Notes under the pieces: generated by a model
Told to the model about the DNA's origin: nothing
Databases searched by the model: none
What the model saw: only the letters and a program-made list of their open reading frames with translations
In this document: piece after piece, positions 33,473 through 42,678 of the stretch
How positions within the stretch are numbered: position 1 is the stretch's first letter
Layout: the number at the start of each line of letters is the position of its first letter
Translations under genes and position numbers: made by a program
NCBI GenBank assembly: GCA_042408595.1
Contig: JBHOQX010000125.1
Coordinates: 1 to 64,000 of the forward strand
Length of the DNA stretch: 64,000 nucleotides
Direction: 5' to 3'
From: JBHOQX01 sp042408595
GTDB taxonomy: Bacteria; Chloroflexota; Chloroflexia; Chloroflexales; Roseiflexaceae

Positions 33473-34753
33473 TTACGATTTGGGCGCGCTCTGGCCTTCC
33501 ATGCCCTTGAGCAGTTGCTTGGTATACCAGATCGTCTTGTCGTCGGCGGTCTGGCCCTCGGGCACGAACACCGAGCCGTCCTGGTAGTAGAGCGGCCCCT
33601 TGTACAGGTTGATGCTGCCGTCGCCCAGGCCCTTGATAAAGGTGGCGAGCCTGGCCTTGTTCTCGGCGGTGAGCGCCGCCCCCTCGATGAAGCCGACCGC
33701 GCTCGTGTCCGGATTGTTGATGTCGTTCCAGTCCGGCCCGACCCAGTCCCACGATTGCTTGAACTGCCCCTTGCGCGCTGCGTCGATGACCTTCACATAC
33801 GACGGCCCCCAGTTGAAGTACGGCACGCCGAGGCAGACGCTCTCGGCTTGCTTGCAGGCGTCGCGGAAGTCGTAGGGCACGGCCCAAACCTTCTTGCCGG
33901 CCTGCGTCGCCTTGTTCGCCTCGACTAGCGCCTCGGTGGTGTCGATGCCGGAGAGGATCACGTCGCTGCCCTCGTTGATGAAGTCGTTCGCGACTTTGGT
34001 CGGGTCGAGGGTGACGCCGGGAATGTTGAACCAGAAGCCGATCCAGGTCACTTTGAACTGGAGGCTATCGGCCGGCTTGCCGCGCTCTTTCTCCCAGCAA
34101 TACTTCGCGCCCAGGTAGGCGGCGTTCGTCAGGCGGCGTGTCTCGCTGTCGATCAGCGGGCCGAGGTACGAGAGCTTGCCGGTCTCCGATTGGAGCGCGG
34201 CGGCGCAGCCGGCGATCATCTTGCCGTACTCCATGCGGCCCATGATGTTGCCGACGTTCGGCGGCGCCTTGCCGGTCAGCACGCCATCGCCGGAGACGTG
34301 GATGAAATTGATGTCCGGGTGCGCCTTGGCGGCGGTGTTGGTGCCGTCGGCGAATTCGGCGGAGTTAGTGATGATGAACTTGGCGCCCTGGCCGATCAGT
34401 TCCTCGATCACCTGCTCGACTTTGACGTTCGGGCGGTCCGCCGGGTTCACTTTGTCGATGTAGATGAACTTCACGCTCGGGAGCTTCTGCTCGACATACT
34501 TCGACGCCTCAACGTGGGCCTGGTTCCAGCCGCCGTCGTTCGGCGGGCCGACAAGCACCATGCCGACGGTGAACTCGCTGCCGTCTGCGGGCGCCGTGGT
34601 GGCCGCGGGCGCCGTGGTGGGAGCAGGCGCAGCGGTGGCCGCCGGGGCCGCCGTGGGGGCCGGCGCCGCCGCGCCGCCGCAGGCCGCCAGCAGCAGGCTG
34701 GCCAGCAGCAACGTGCCGGCCAGCCTGCCTGTCCTGGAGCATTTGAGGTCCAT
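33473..34753 (-). CDS. BMP-family substrate-binding lipoprotein
   Basis: The 426-residue protein has a lipoprotein signal (LAGTLLLASLLLAACGG, cleavage before Cys25) and an Ala/Pro/Thr linker (about 26-58). A Med/BMP domain follows: VGMVLVGPPNDGGWNQAHVE, AKFIITNSAEFADGTN, GRMEYGKMIAGCAAALQSET and VILSGIDTTEALVEA. It captures the substrate outside the membrane for the importer encoded downstream. AAGGAGGAACG precedes ATG 34753. Family members bind nucleosides, but the aromatic and acidic contacts cannot be assigned by eye. Confidence 0.92.
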   Translation of the reverse strand: MDLKCSRTGRLAGTLLLASLLLAACGGAAAPAPTAAPAATAAPAPTTAPAATTAPADGSEFTVGMVLVGPPNDGGWNQAHVEASKYVEQKLPSVKFIYIDKVNPADRPNVKVEQVIEELIGQGAKFIITNSAEFADGTNTAAKAHPDINFIHVSGDGVLTGKAPPNVGNIMGRMEYGKMIAGCAAALQSETGKLSYLGPLIDSETRRLTNAAYLGAKYCWEKERGKPADSLQFKVTWIGFWFNIPGVTLDPTKVANDFINEGSDVILSGIDTTEALVEANKATQAGKKVWAVPYDFRDACKQAESVCLGVPYFNWGPSYVKVIDAARKGQFKQSWDWVGPDWNDINNPDTSAVGFIEGAALTAENKARLATFIKGLGDGSINLYKGPLYYQDGSVFVPEGQTADDKTIWYTKQLLKGMEGQSAPKS

Positions 34754-35139
34754 CGTTCCTCCTTATGCGAGCGCTCGAAGCGCCCGCGGGCATCGGTAGG
34801 GGGCGAGTGCCCCGGCCAGGAAAACAGCAGCGGGCCGCCGGCGAACGCCGACGCCCGCGTAAGAGGTATCTACCCGCGCTGGTGCCGTCTCGGGAGCGAT
34901 GCGCCACGCGCGCACGGCGAAAGCCCCTTGCGTATGGCCGGTGAGAGATGAGCGCCGCGAGTATAGCGTACCGATGAGGGGCTGTCAAGGTTAGGACGGA
35001 CGCGGTCGCGCGCGGCGCAGGAGGTGCGGAGGGCGGCCGGCCCTCCACGGCCCTCTGTTTCGCGCGCCCAAGCAGGGGGTTCGGAAGGGCTGCGCCCCGC
35101 CAAACCTTCCCACCGCGTATGCCCTATCATTCGCACCCA
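34754..35139. other. Intergenic region with promoter and repeat fragment
   Basis: The region contains the importer promoter (listed separately). Around 35029-35115 is a GC-rich segment ending GGAAGGGCTGCGCCCCGCCA and AACCTTCCC, which resembles the right end of the dispersed hairpin element. No gene is visible. Confidence 0.55.
34961..34989 (-). promoter_or_regulatory. Consensus sigma-70 promoter of the BMP importer operon
   Basis: On the minus strand TTGACA (34984-34989), a 17-bp spacer and TATACT (34961-34966) form an almost perfect promoter, roughly 200 bp upstream of the binding-protein gene. The long leader could hold further regulation, but no known riboswitch was recognised in it. Confidence 0.8.
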
Positions 35140-35619
35140 TCACTCCTCCAGCACGATCTCGCCGCTCTTCCCGCCGCGCTTGCGCACCAGGCGGATGTCG
35201 CCGATCCGCATCCCGCCATCAACCGCCTTGCACATGTCGTAGACGGTGAGCGCGGCGGCGCTCACCGCCGTGAGCGCTTCCATCTCCACGCCGGTCGCGC
35301 CGGTCGTCCGCACCGTCGCCTCGATCAGCACCGCGCCGCGCGCCGCGTCGGGCGTCAGCTCTACGGCCACGTGTGTCAGCAACAGCGGGTGGCAAAGCGG
35401 GATGAGTTCCGGGGTGCGTTTGGCCGCCATGATGCCGGCGATCCGCGCCACCGCCAGCACGTCGCCCTTCGGCAGCTCACCAGCGGCGATCAGGGCGAGC
35501 GTCTCCGGGCGCATCCGTACCGCACCGCGGGCCACGGCCTCGCGCGCCGTCTCGGCCTTTCCGCCGACATCGACCATCCGCGCCCGCCCTTCCGAATCAA
35601 GATGCGTCAGTTCACTCAT
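35140..35619 (-). CDS. moaC: Cyclic pyranopterin monophosphate synthase MoaC
   Basis: This is a 159-residue MoaC. MSELTHLDSEGRARMVDVGG at the N-terminus, IPLCHPLLLTHVAVELTPD, GVEMEALTAVSAAALTVYDM and CKAVDGGMRIGDIRLVRKRGGKSG cover all family motifs, including the catalytic KxxD and the terminal GGKSG. It completes the first step of molybdenum cofactor synthesis. ATG 35619 with GAGGCG was preferred to an upstream in-frame ATG. It is a single gene here; the cofactor would be needed by the Cox-type hydroxylase encoded at the right end of the window. Confidence 0.95.
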   Translation of the reverse strand: MSELTHLDSEGRARMVDVGGKAETAREAVARGAVRMRPETLALIAAGELPKGDVLAVARIAGIMAAKRTPELIPLCHPLLLTHVAVELTPDAARGAVLIEATVRTTGATGVEMEALTAVSAAALTVYDMCKAVDGGMRIGDIRLVRKRGGKSGEIVLEE

Positions 35620-35774
35620 GGTCGCCTCACTCGTGTGCCTGTTGCCGGCATGATAGTCCATGCGCGCCGCTGGCCGGGGGCTGTGCTCGTTACCGACCCG
35701 GTTCCTCACGATGCACCCTCGTAAACGCCAGCGACGCAGATGCCCGTGAATCGAAATTGATCGCGATTGTGATC

Positions 35775-35803
35775 TTGAAATATCTAAAGAAGTGGGGTAT
35801 ACT
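35775..35803 (+). promoter_or_regulatory. Sigma-70 promoter of the dcw cluster
   Basis: TTGAAA (35775-35780), exactly 17 bp, then TATACT (35798-35803), 94 bp before mraZ. One GTGGG box lies in the spacer and three lie just downstream, so MraZ binding would overlap RNA polymerase. Confidence 0.85.
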
Positions 35804-35837
35804 GGCGCCGAGGTGGGGGAAAGTGGGGAAAAGTGGA
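35792..35837 (+). promoter_or_regulatory. MraZ-binding boxes (GTGGG repeats)
   Basis: GTGGG occurs at 35792-35796, 35813-35817 and 35823-35827, and GTGGA at 35833-35837. The last three are spaced exactly 10 bp apart, one helical turn. MraZ proteins bind tandem GTGGG-type boxes upstream of their own gene, so autoregulation is expected. Confidence 0.85.
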
Positions 35838-35896
35838 TAGACTACGTCGAACAAGTGTTCTGAAGTCCCAATCGGCGTGATCGAGGGCGGGGCGCG

Positions 35897-36328
35897 ATGT
35901 TCCTCGGCGAATTCCAGCACAACCTGGACGAGAAGGGGCGGCTGGCAATCCCGGCCCGCTACCGCGAGGAGCTGGGCGAGCGCTTCATCATCACGCGTGG
36001 CTTCGACCGCTGCCTGATCGGCTTTCCGATGGAGCGGTGGGAGCAGGTCGCCGCCAAGGCCGATGCGCTCAGCCTGGCACAAAGCGACTCGCGCCAGTTG
36101 CGGCGGGCGCTGTTCGCCAACGCCGAGCCGGTCGAATTCGACCGCCAGGGGCGGGTGCTGATCTCGCAGAACCTTCGCGATTACGCCGGTTTGGATGGGC
36201 AGGTGGCGATCGTCGGCAACAACACCTTTTTCGAGATCTGGTCGCGTGAGCGCTGGCAGGACGAACTGGCGAAGCTTGACGCGAAGAGCTCCGAGCTGGC
36301 CGAGGGCCTGGCCAGTCTAGGGCTGTAG
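35897..36328 (+). CDS. mraZ: Transcriptional regulator MraZ
   Basis: This 143-residue protein has two AbrB-like half-domains, each with the DxxGR/R motif: LDEKGRLAIPARYREELGE and EFDRQGRVLISQNLRDYAGL. It forms ring-shaped oligomers that bind direct repeats upstream of the division cluster. ATG 35897 follows GAGGGCGGGG. It is the first gene of the dcw cluster and lies behind its own boxes. Confidence 0.97.
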   Translation: MFLGEFQHNLDEKGRLAIPARYREELGERFIITRGFDRCLIGFPMERWEQVAAKADALSLAQSDSRQLRRALFANAEPVEFDRQGRVLISQNLRDYAGLDGQVAIVGNNTFFEIWSRERWQDELAKLDAKSSELAEGLASLGL

Positions 36329-36447
36329 CTGCGCCATTCGGCGGGGATGTGAAGGCCGCACGCGCCCATCAACCAGGAACGCCGTGGCAGGCGTCGCCCG
36401 CCGGGTCACGCAGTCAGGCAGTCGCACCCGGCGGTTCACGAGGGACG

Positions 36448-37413
36448 ATGAATGAACAGGGACCGCAAGCCGAGTCTTCAGCAGCCGGTGGTGATGTCGC
36501 GTTCGAGCACACGCCGGTTCTGCCGGACGAAGTGGTCGCTGGATTGGCCCCGCGCCGCGGCGGTTGCTATCTGGATGCGACACTCGGCGGCGGCGGGCAC
36601 GCGGCGGCGCTGCTCGCGGCGAGCGCGCCGGACGGCCGGCTGCTGGGTATCGACGCCGACCCGGCCGCGCTGGCGGCGGCTAGCGCACGGCTGTCGCCGT
36701 TCGCGGGGCGGGTGACGCTCGCGCGCGGCAACTTTCGCGATCTGGCCGCGATCGTTCGGGCGCACGGCTTCACGGTCTTCGATGGGATTTTATTCGACCT
36801 GGGCGTGTCGTCGCACCAGCTCGATACGCCTGAACGCGGCTTCTCATTTCAGGTGGACGCGCCGCTCGATATGCGGCTCGACCCGACCAGCGGGCTGACG
36901 GCGGCCGACCTGGTGAACGAGACGCCGGAGGGCGAACTGGCCGATATGCTCTACACCTACGGCGAGGAACATGCCGCGCGCCGGATCGCCCGCTTCATCG
37001 CCGAGGCGCGGCGGAAGCGTCGGATCGCGACCACGGGCGAACTGGCGGCGATCGTCAGCCGGGCGCTCGGCGGGCGGCGGGGCCGCATCCATCCGGCGAC
37101 GCGCACATTCCAGGCGCTGCGGATCGCGGTAAACGACGAGCTTGGGAGCCTGGAGGCGGCGCTGCCGCAGGCGGCCGCCCTGCTCGCGCCAGGTGGGCGG
37201 CTGGCGGTGATCGCGTTTCACTCGCTGGAGGATCGGATCGTCAAGCAGTTCTTCCGCGCCGAGGCCGCCGGCACCGCGCCCCGGTTGCGGGTCGTCACCA
37301 GAAAGCCGCTGGTGGCCGGGGAGGACGAGCAGCGGCGCAACCCGCGCAGCCGCAGCGCCAAACTGCGGATCGCCGAACGAACAGCTGAATCCGTAGCAAA
37401 TGGCAGCATCTAA
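36448..37413 (+). CDS. rsmH: 16S rRNA (cytosine-N4)-methyltransferase RsmH
   Basis: The 321-residue enzyme contains HTPVLPDEVVAGLAPRRGGC, the SAM motif YLDATLGGGGHAAALL, FDGILFDLGVSSHQLDTPERGF and the C-terminal AVIAFHSLEDRIVKQFFR with NPRSRSAKLRIAER. It methylates C1402 of 16S rRNA by family. ATG 36448 (MNEQGPQ) with CGAGGG was chosen over ATG 36349, whose extension is Arg/Gly/Ser-rich and unlike the family. It is the second gene of the dcw cluster. Confidence 0.96.
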   Translation: MNEQGPQAESSAAGGDVAFEHTPVLPDEVVAGLAPRRGGCYLDATLGGGGHAAALLAASAPDGRLLGIDADPAALAAASARLSPFAGRVTLARGNFRDLAAIVRAHGFTVFDGILFDLGVSSHQLDTPERGFSFQVDAPLDMRLDPTSGLTAADLVNETPEGELADMLYTYGEEHAARRIARFIAEARRKRRIATTGELAAIVSRALGGRRGRIHPATRTFQALRIAVNDELGSLEAALPQAAALLAPGGRLAVIAFHSLEDRIVKQFFRAEAAGTAPRLRVVTRKPLVAGEDEQRRNPRSRSAKLRIAERTAESVANGSI

Positions 37414-37499
37414 CGCTCAACGCTGAAGACGATCCTTACGAGGTGCTTGACACGCGGTGCGGTGAGCGCTGCATGTCGCACTTCGCACTTGGGGGAACC

Positions 37500-37904
37500 A
37501 TGGCCGCCATTCCACAGTCACAGCTGCCGCTGCGCCAGGCCAAAGCCAGCCGCCGCCGCCTGCCGTACTACCTGCGGCTGGACGGCGGGCGTTACCTGAT
37601 CGCCGCGGCGGTCGTGCTTTCGCTGATGAGCCTGTTGCTGCTGGGGCAGACGGGACGGCTGGCGACCAAAGGGTACGAGATCGGCCAGCTTCAGGCCCAC
37701 CGGACCGAACTGCTGCGCGAGATCAACGCCGCGCGGCTGCGGCTCTCGGAGTTGGGCGCGCTGACGCGGATCGAGCAGCGGGCGAAGGAGGCGGGGCTGC
37801 GCCCGGCGACGGATGAACAGACACGCTACATCACCGTCGCCCCGCGCCAGGCCGAAAGCCAGCGCACGGCGCCGCCGGCCACGCCCGCGCCGCCTGGGCC
37901 GTGA
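37500..37904 (+). CDS. ftsL: FtsL-like septum protein (134 aa)
   Basis: ATG 37500 follows GGGGGAA. The protein has a basic cytoplasmic N-terminus, one membrane helix (about residues 33-50, LIAAAVVLSLMSLLLLGQTG), then a coiled-coil-like stretch (YEIGQLQAHRTELLREINAA) and a Pro/Ala tail. This is the size, topology and location (between rsmH and ftsI) of FtsL. Sequence identity is too low for certainty by eye. Upstream, 37405-37498 contains GCTGAA/GCACTT-type short repeats. Confidence 0.75.
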   Translation: MAAIPQSQLPLRQAKASRRRLPYYLRLDGGRYLIAAAVVLSLMSLLLLGQTGRLATKGYEIGQLQAHRTELLREINAARLRLSELGALTRIEQRAKEAGLRPATDEQTRYITVAPRQAESQRTAPPATPAPPGP

Positions 37905-38041
37905 TCGCGTCGAAGAGCCAACATCGCATCACGCCGCTGCGCGTGCGACCTGTAATCACGCACTAGTCAGACGGTCAGAGGTCAGAAGTCTGCAGTCGAT
38001 CTCCTCTGTCCTGGCACCTTGGTGGCGAACGGCGAGAGGGT
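37905..38041. repeat. Short repeats of GTCAGA type before ftsI
   Basis: AGTCAGACGGTCAGAGGTCA and GAAGTCTGCAG occur at about 37968-37997. The words match those next to the MITE copies at 7800 and 12066 and those at 51585. Confidence 0.6.
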
Positions 38042-39838
38042 ATGGCAGTACGCAGCAAGTCGAACGGCGCGATCCGGCTCCGTCGCTGGCGGGTGAACGC
38101 CCTGCTGCTGGCGGGCGCGCTGATCATGGCGCGAATCGTCTGGCAGCTCGGCACCCTCCAGGTCGCGCAGCATGCCGAGCTATCGGCGCGGGCCCGCGCG
38201 GAGATCGACCGCACCGTGACAATCCAGCCGAGCCGCGGCACCATCCGCGACCGGGCCGGAAACGTGCTCGCGCTCGACGCCGACCGCCAGAGCCTGTTCG
38301 TGGTGCCGTCGCTGATCGACCAGAAGGAGGCGGCCAAGCTGGCGCTGGTGCTGGCCGGGCTGACGGGCGAGCCGGCGGCCGAGATTCAGCTTAAGCTGAT
38401 CGACACGGAGCACTACTGGCTGCCGATCAAGCGCTGGCTCCCGCCTGAGATCGGCGAGCGGATCGCCGCCTTGAACGAGCCGGGGCTGCGGCTGATCTAC
38501 GAGCCGCGCCGTGTCTACCCGCAGGGCGCGTTCGCGGCCCACGCGATCGGCGCGGTGAACTTCGAGGGCGTCGGTATCAGCGGCGTCGAAGGCTTCTACG
38601 ACACCGAACTGAAGGGCATCACCGGCACGGTCACCGCCGAGTGGGACCCGCAGGGCAACCCGATCTGGCTCGACCCGCCGCAGACCCGCCCGGCGCGCGA
38701 CGGCGCCGACCTGGAGCTGACGCTCGACCCCTTCATCCAACACGTGGTCGAGCGCGAGCTGAAGAGGGCGGTGGATGCGCACCAGGCCGACAGCGGCACC
38801 GTGATCGTGTTGGAGCCGAAGACCGGCGCGATCCGGGCGATGGCCAGCCTCCCGACCTTCGATCCGAACCGATACAACACCTATCCGGCGGAGCTGTACA
38901 ACCAGAACCCGGCGATCGGCCGGGTGTACGAGCCGGGCTCGACCTTCAAGATCGCGACCGTTGCGATCGGACTGCAGACGAAGGCCTTTACCACCACCAC
39001 CGAAGTGAACGATACCGGGGTCATCGAGCGCTACGGCCAGGAACTGAGCAACTGGAACAGCGGCGGCAACGGCATGCTGACGCCGGCGCAGGTGCTGTAC
39101 TTCTCCAGCAACGTCGGCGCGCTCCAACTGAACGAGTTGACTGGGCCGGAGCGGTTCTACCGCATGGTCAAGGCGTTCGGCTACGGCCAGCCGACCGGTG
39201 TGGACATGGCCGGCGAGAGCCCCGGCATCGTCAAAGACCCGAACGCACCGGACTTCAGCCCGATCGACCTGCTGACGAACGCCTACGGCCAGGGGATCGC
39301 CGTGACACCGCTCCAACAGGTGCGTATGGTCGCGATGATCGGCAACGACGGCAGGCTGATGCGGCCGTACATCGTGCAGCGGCGCTGCCATGCCGGCCAG
39401 TGCGAGGAGACGCGGCCGCAGCAGGTCGGCCAGCCCGTCTCGCCGACGGTCGCTCGGCAGGTGCGCGCCATGCTGATCGACTCGGCCAATCACTACGCGC
39501 CGGTCGTGTGGGCGCCGGTCACCGGCGACTACGGCGACGCCTGGCTCGTGCCGGGGTACAAGGTCGCGGCGAAGACCGGTACGTCAACCGTGCCGGACGG
39601 GCAGGGTGGCTTCGAAGACTGGACGATCGGCTCGGTCGTCGGGCTGGTGCCGGCGGAGCAACCGCAGTTCGCCGTGCTGGTGAAGATCGACCATCCGAAG
39701 GACGACATCTGGGGCGTCAGCACGGCTATCCCGGTCTATCAGGCGATCGCCCGCGAGCTGGTGCGCTACGCGCGGATCACGCCCGACCGCAGCCTGGTGA
39801 GCGACGGGCAGTCGATCGGTGGGCCGCGACCGTCGTAG
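38042..39838 (+). CDS. ftsI: Septal peptidoglycan transpeptidase FtsI (PBP)
   Basis: The 598-residue class B penicillin-binding protein has a single membrane anchor (about residues 20-38), the dimerisation region with IQPSRGTIRDRAGNVLA, and a transpeptidase domain. The active-site serine is in GSTFKIATVA (about residue 300), the second motif is SSN in YFSSNVGALQ, and the third is KTGTSTVPD. It crosslinks septal peptidoglycan with FtsW. It ends 180 bp before murF; murE, which often follows ftsI, is absent. Confidence 0.95.
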   Translation: MAVRSKSNGAIRLRRWRVNALLLAGALIMARIVWQLGTLQVAQHAELSARARAEIDRTVTIQPSRGTIRDRAGNVLALDADRQSLFVVPSLIDQKEAAKLALVLAGLTGEPAAEIQLKLIDTEHYWLPIKRWLPPEIGERIAALNEPGLRLIYEPRRVYPQGAFAAHAIGAVNFEGVGISGVEGFYDTELKGITGTVTAEWDPQGNPIWLDPPQTRPARDGADLELTLDPFIQHVVERELKRAVDAHQADSGTVIVLEPKTGAIRAMASLPTFDPNRYNTYPAELYNQNPAIGRVYEPGSTFKIATVAIGLQTKAFTTTTEVNDTGVIERYGQELSNWNSGGNGMLTPAQVLYFSSNVGALQLNELTGPERFYRMVKAFGYGQPTGVDMAGESPGIVKDPNAPDFSPIDLLTNAYGQGIAVTPLQQVRMVAMIGNDGRLMRPYIVQRRCHAGQCEETRPQQVGQPVSPTVARQVRAMLIDSANHYAPVVWAPVTGDYGDAWLVPGYKVAAKTGTSTVPDGQGGFEDWTIGSVVGLVPAEQPQFAVLVKIDHPKDDIWGVSTAIPVYQAIARELVRYARITPDRSLVSDGQSIGGPRPS

Positions 39839-40018
39839 TGCACCGCGCAGCGGTGGAAATGCCGCGTGTCGGGGTCGCCGGTAGAGGGGTGCGGGTCGCT
39901 CGACACCTGACAAACGCCTGATACGGCTGCGCTCCACGGCCGTAGCCTGCAAGGGCTGGAACGAACGTATGCTACAATCGCGCCGCCAGACGATCGACTC
40001 GGATGTTCGGAGGCGGCG

Positions 40019-41476
40019 GTGTTCAGTCTTGAAGAAACGCTGCGCGGAGTGCAGCCCGTGGATGCCCGGCGCGAGCCGGTGCTACCGGCGGCGCTTCGGC
40101 AGGTCGCCTTCAGCGAGGCGGTGATCGACTCGCGGTTGGCGACGCCCGGCGCTTTGTTCGTCGCCCTGCGCGGCGAGCGGGTGGACGGGCACGATTTCCT
40201 GGGCGGGGCCGCGTCGCAGGGCGCGCGTGGCGCGCTGGTGCGGCGGGAGATGGTCGGGCGCGCGGCGCTCGACCGGCCGTGGGCGGTGGTCGAGCCGGAG
40301 GGCGTGGCCGAGGGGATCAGCCCCGACGCGTTCCTGCTCATCCCGGTGGACGACCCGCTCGCGGCGCTCCAGCGGCTCGCGGCCTACCATCGCGGATTGT
40401 TCGCGCCGACGGTGATCGGGATCACCGGAAGCGTGGGCAAGACCTCCACCAAGGAGGTCGCGGCGGCGGTGCTGAGCCGGCGCTACCGAACCTTAAAAAA
40501 TCCAAGAAGCTATAATTCCGAGGCCACGCTGCCCATCTCCTTGCTCCAGCTCGGCGACCAGCATGCGGTCGCCGTGCTGGAGATGGGAGCGTACGGGCCG
40601 GGCGATATCGCGCTGCTGGCGGGGATCGCCCGGCCCCAGATCGGCATCGTCACCAACGTCGGCTATTCTCACATGGAACGGATGGGAAGCTTTGAGGTTG
40701 TCGCTCAAACCAAGAGCGAGCTGGTGCGGGCGCTCCCGGCGGATGGCGTCGCGGTGCTAAACTACGACGACGAGCGGGTGCGGGCGATGGCGGCGGTGAC
40801 GCCGGCGCGCCCCTTCTTCTACGGCCTCGACCCGGCCGCCGACCTGTGGGCGGACGAGATCGAGAGCCGTGGGCTGGAAGGGATCGCCTTCCAGGTGCAC
40901 TACCGCGGTGAGTCGCTGCATCTCAAACTCCCGCTCATCGGGCGACACAGCGTCCATACCGCGCTGGCGGCCAGCGCCGTGGGCCTGCTGCTCGATATGG
41001 GGTGGGACGAGATCGTCGAAGGGCTGCGCGACGAAAGCGCGGCGCTGCGACTGCTGGCTGTGCCCGGGATCAACGGCGCGACCCTGATCGACGACACCTA
41101 CAACGCCTCGCCGGCGTCGTCGCTGGCGGCCCTCAACTTGCTGGCGGAGCTGAACGGGCGCCGGATCGCCGCGCTGGGCGATATGCTCGAACTCGGCCAC
41201 CTGGAGGAGGAAGCGCACCGCAAGGTCGGCGCGCGGGCCGCGGAGGTCGCCGACCTGCTCGTGACCGTCGGACCACGTGCTCGCTGGATCGCCGACGAGG
41301 CGCGGCTGGCGGGCATGCCGGCGGAGCGGATCACCGTTACCGACAGCAACGATGTGGCCGTGACCGTGCTGTGCGGCCTGCTCCAGCCCGGCGATCACCT
41401 GCTGGTTAAAGGGTCGCGCGGCATGGCGATGGAGTCGATCATCGCCGCGCTGCAGGCGCCGCAACCTGCGCCATGA
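40019..41476 (+). CDS. murF: UDP-N-acetylmuramoyl-tripeptide-D-Ala-D-Ala ligase
   Basis: This 485-residue Mur ligase starts at GTG 40019 behind CGGAGGCG. The N-terminal UDP-substrate domain includes AVIDSRLATPGALFVALRGE. The P-loop is GITGSVGKTSTKEV, the central EMGAYGPGDIA and NVGYSHMERMGS are MurF-like, and TLIDDTYNASPASSLAALN marks the C-terminal domain. It adds D-Ala-D-Ala to the tripeptide precursor. The frame is clean with no repeat insertion, unlike MurD, MurG and MurB. Confidence 0.95.
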   Translation: MFSLEETLRGVQPVDARREPVLPAALRQVAFSEAVIDSRLATPGALFVALRGERVDGHDFLGGAASQGARGALVRREMVGRAALDRPWAVVEPEGVAEGISPDAFLLIPVDDPLAALQRLAAYHRGLFAPTVIGITGSVGKTSTKEVAAAVLSRRYRTLKNPRSYNSEATLPISLLQLGDQHAVAVLEMGAYGPGDIALLAGIARPQIGIVTNVGYSHMERMGSFEVVAQTKSELVRALPADGVAVLNYDDERVRAMAAVTPARPFFYGLDPAADLWADEIESRGLEGIAFQVHYRGESLHLKLPLIGRHSVHTALAASAVGLLLDMGWDEIVEGLRDESAALRLLAVPGINGATLIDDTYNASPASSLAALNLLAELNGRRIAALGDMLELGHLEEEAHRKVGARAAEVADLLVTVGPRARWIADEARLAGMPAERITVTDSNDVAVTVLCGLLQPGDHLLVKGSRGMAMESIIAALQAPQPAP

Positions 41477-41583
41477 GGTGCGCCCACCCAACAGAGCAGA
41501 ACAATGAAGCTCCCGCGTCGGTTCCCCACGCGCAATGGTGCGTGCGAGCGACAACCGCGACAACTTCTTGAAACGAGGCACAC

Positions 41584-42678
41584 GTGGCAGATGCGCTGAA
41601 GGTCTTTCTGGTCAACAACATGTCGCGAGCCTTGCTGCTCGCAGCAGCCGCCTTTGTGATCACGCTCGTCAGCGGCGGGTGGTGGGTGCGCCTGCTGCGC
41701 GCCAAGCGCATCGGCAAGCAGATCCGCCTGGAAGGCCCGGCGAGCCACGCGGTGAAGACCGGCACGCCGACAATGGGCGGGATCATGATCATCGTCCCGG
41801 TCGTGCTGCTGACCGTCGCCTTCAACCTGGTCGGGCGCTGGTCGATGCTGCTGCCGCTCGGCGTGCTGGTGGCGTTCGCGGTGCTTGGCGCGGTGGACGA
41901 TTACATGTCGCTGGTCGGCACCCGCTCGAAAACCTACGGCCTGACGCCCCGGCGCAAGCTGTTGCTGATGGTGCTGATCGCCCTGGGGGCCAGCCTGGTG
42001 CTCTACCTCCCGCCGCCGTTCGGCCTGGCGAATGAAGGTATCGTTCGCATCCCGTTCGTCGGCCAGATCAACATCGGCCTGTGGTTCATCCCGTTCGCGA
42101 CGCTGATCATCGTCGCGACAAGCAACGCCGTGAATCTGACCGATGGGCTCGACAGCCTGGCCGGCTGGAACCTGACGCTCGCTTTCGCCGCCTACGGCGT
42201 GATCACGTTTCTCAACGGCGAGTTCACCAACCTGATGGTCTTTTGCTTCACGCTCGTCGGCGCGTGCGCGGCCTTCCTATGGTACAACGCTCACCCGGCG
42301 TCGGTGTTCATGGGCGATCTCGGCTCGCTGGCGCTCGGCGGCGTGCTGGCCGTCGTCGCGCTCCAGTCGCAGCAGTGGTTGCTGCTGCCGGTCGTCGGGG
42401 CGGTGTTCGTCGCCGAGGCGCTGTCGGTGATGATCCAGGTCGGCTGGTTCAAATGGACGAGGTGGCGCACCGGACAGGGCCAGCGGGTGTTCAAAATGTC
42501 GCCGCTCCACAATCACTTCGAACTGCTCGGCTGGAGCGAGACGCAGGTGATGCAACGCTTCGTCCTGGTGGCGATGGTCGCCGCGTTGATCGGTATCTCG
42601 CTCGCGCTCGATATGCGCACCCAGACGGCCAACGTCGTCCCGACCAACCCACCCGCCGCCGAGCAGGTGCAGCGCTAG
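41584..42678 (+). CDS. mraY: Phospho-N-acetylmuramoyl-pentapeptide transferase
   Basis: The 364-residue integral membrane enzyme has about ten helices. Motifs are HAVKTGTPTMGGIMII, LGAVDDYMSLVG (the catalytic Asp pair), SNAVNLTDGLDSLAG, WYNAHPASVFMGDLGSLALG and a terminal KMSPLHNHFELLGWSE. It transfers phospho-MurNAc-pentapeptide to undecaprenyl phosphate to make lipid I. The start is GTG 41584. It is followed by a 173-bp gap before murD. Confidence 0.97.
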   Translation: MADALKVFLVNNMSRALLLAAAAFVITLVSGGWWVRLLRAKRIGKQIRLEGPASHAVKTGTPTMGGIMIIVPVVLLTVAFNLVGRWSMLLPLGVLVAFAVLGAVDDYMSLVGTRSKTYGLTPRRKLLLMVLIALGASLVLYLPPPFGLANEGIVRIPFVGQINIGLWFIPFATLIIVATSNAVNLTDGLDSLAGWNLTLAFAAYGVITFLNGEFTNLMVFCFTLVGACAAFLWYNAHPASVFMGDLGSLALGGVLAVVALQSQQWLLLPVVGAVFVAEALSVMIQVGWFKWTRWRTGQGQRVFKMSPLHNHFELLGWSETQVMQRFVLVAMVAALIGISLALDMRTQTANVVPTNPPAAEQVQR

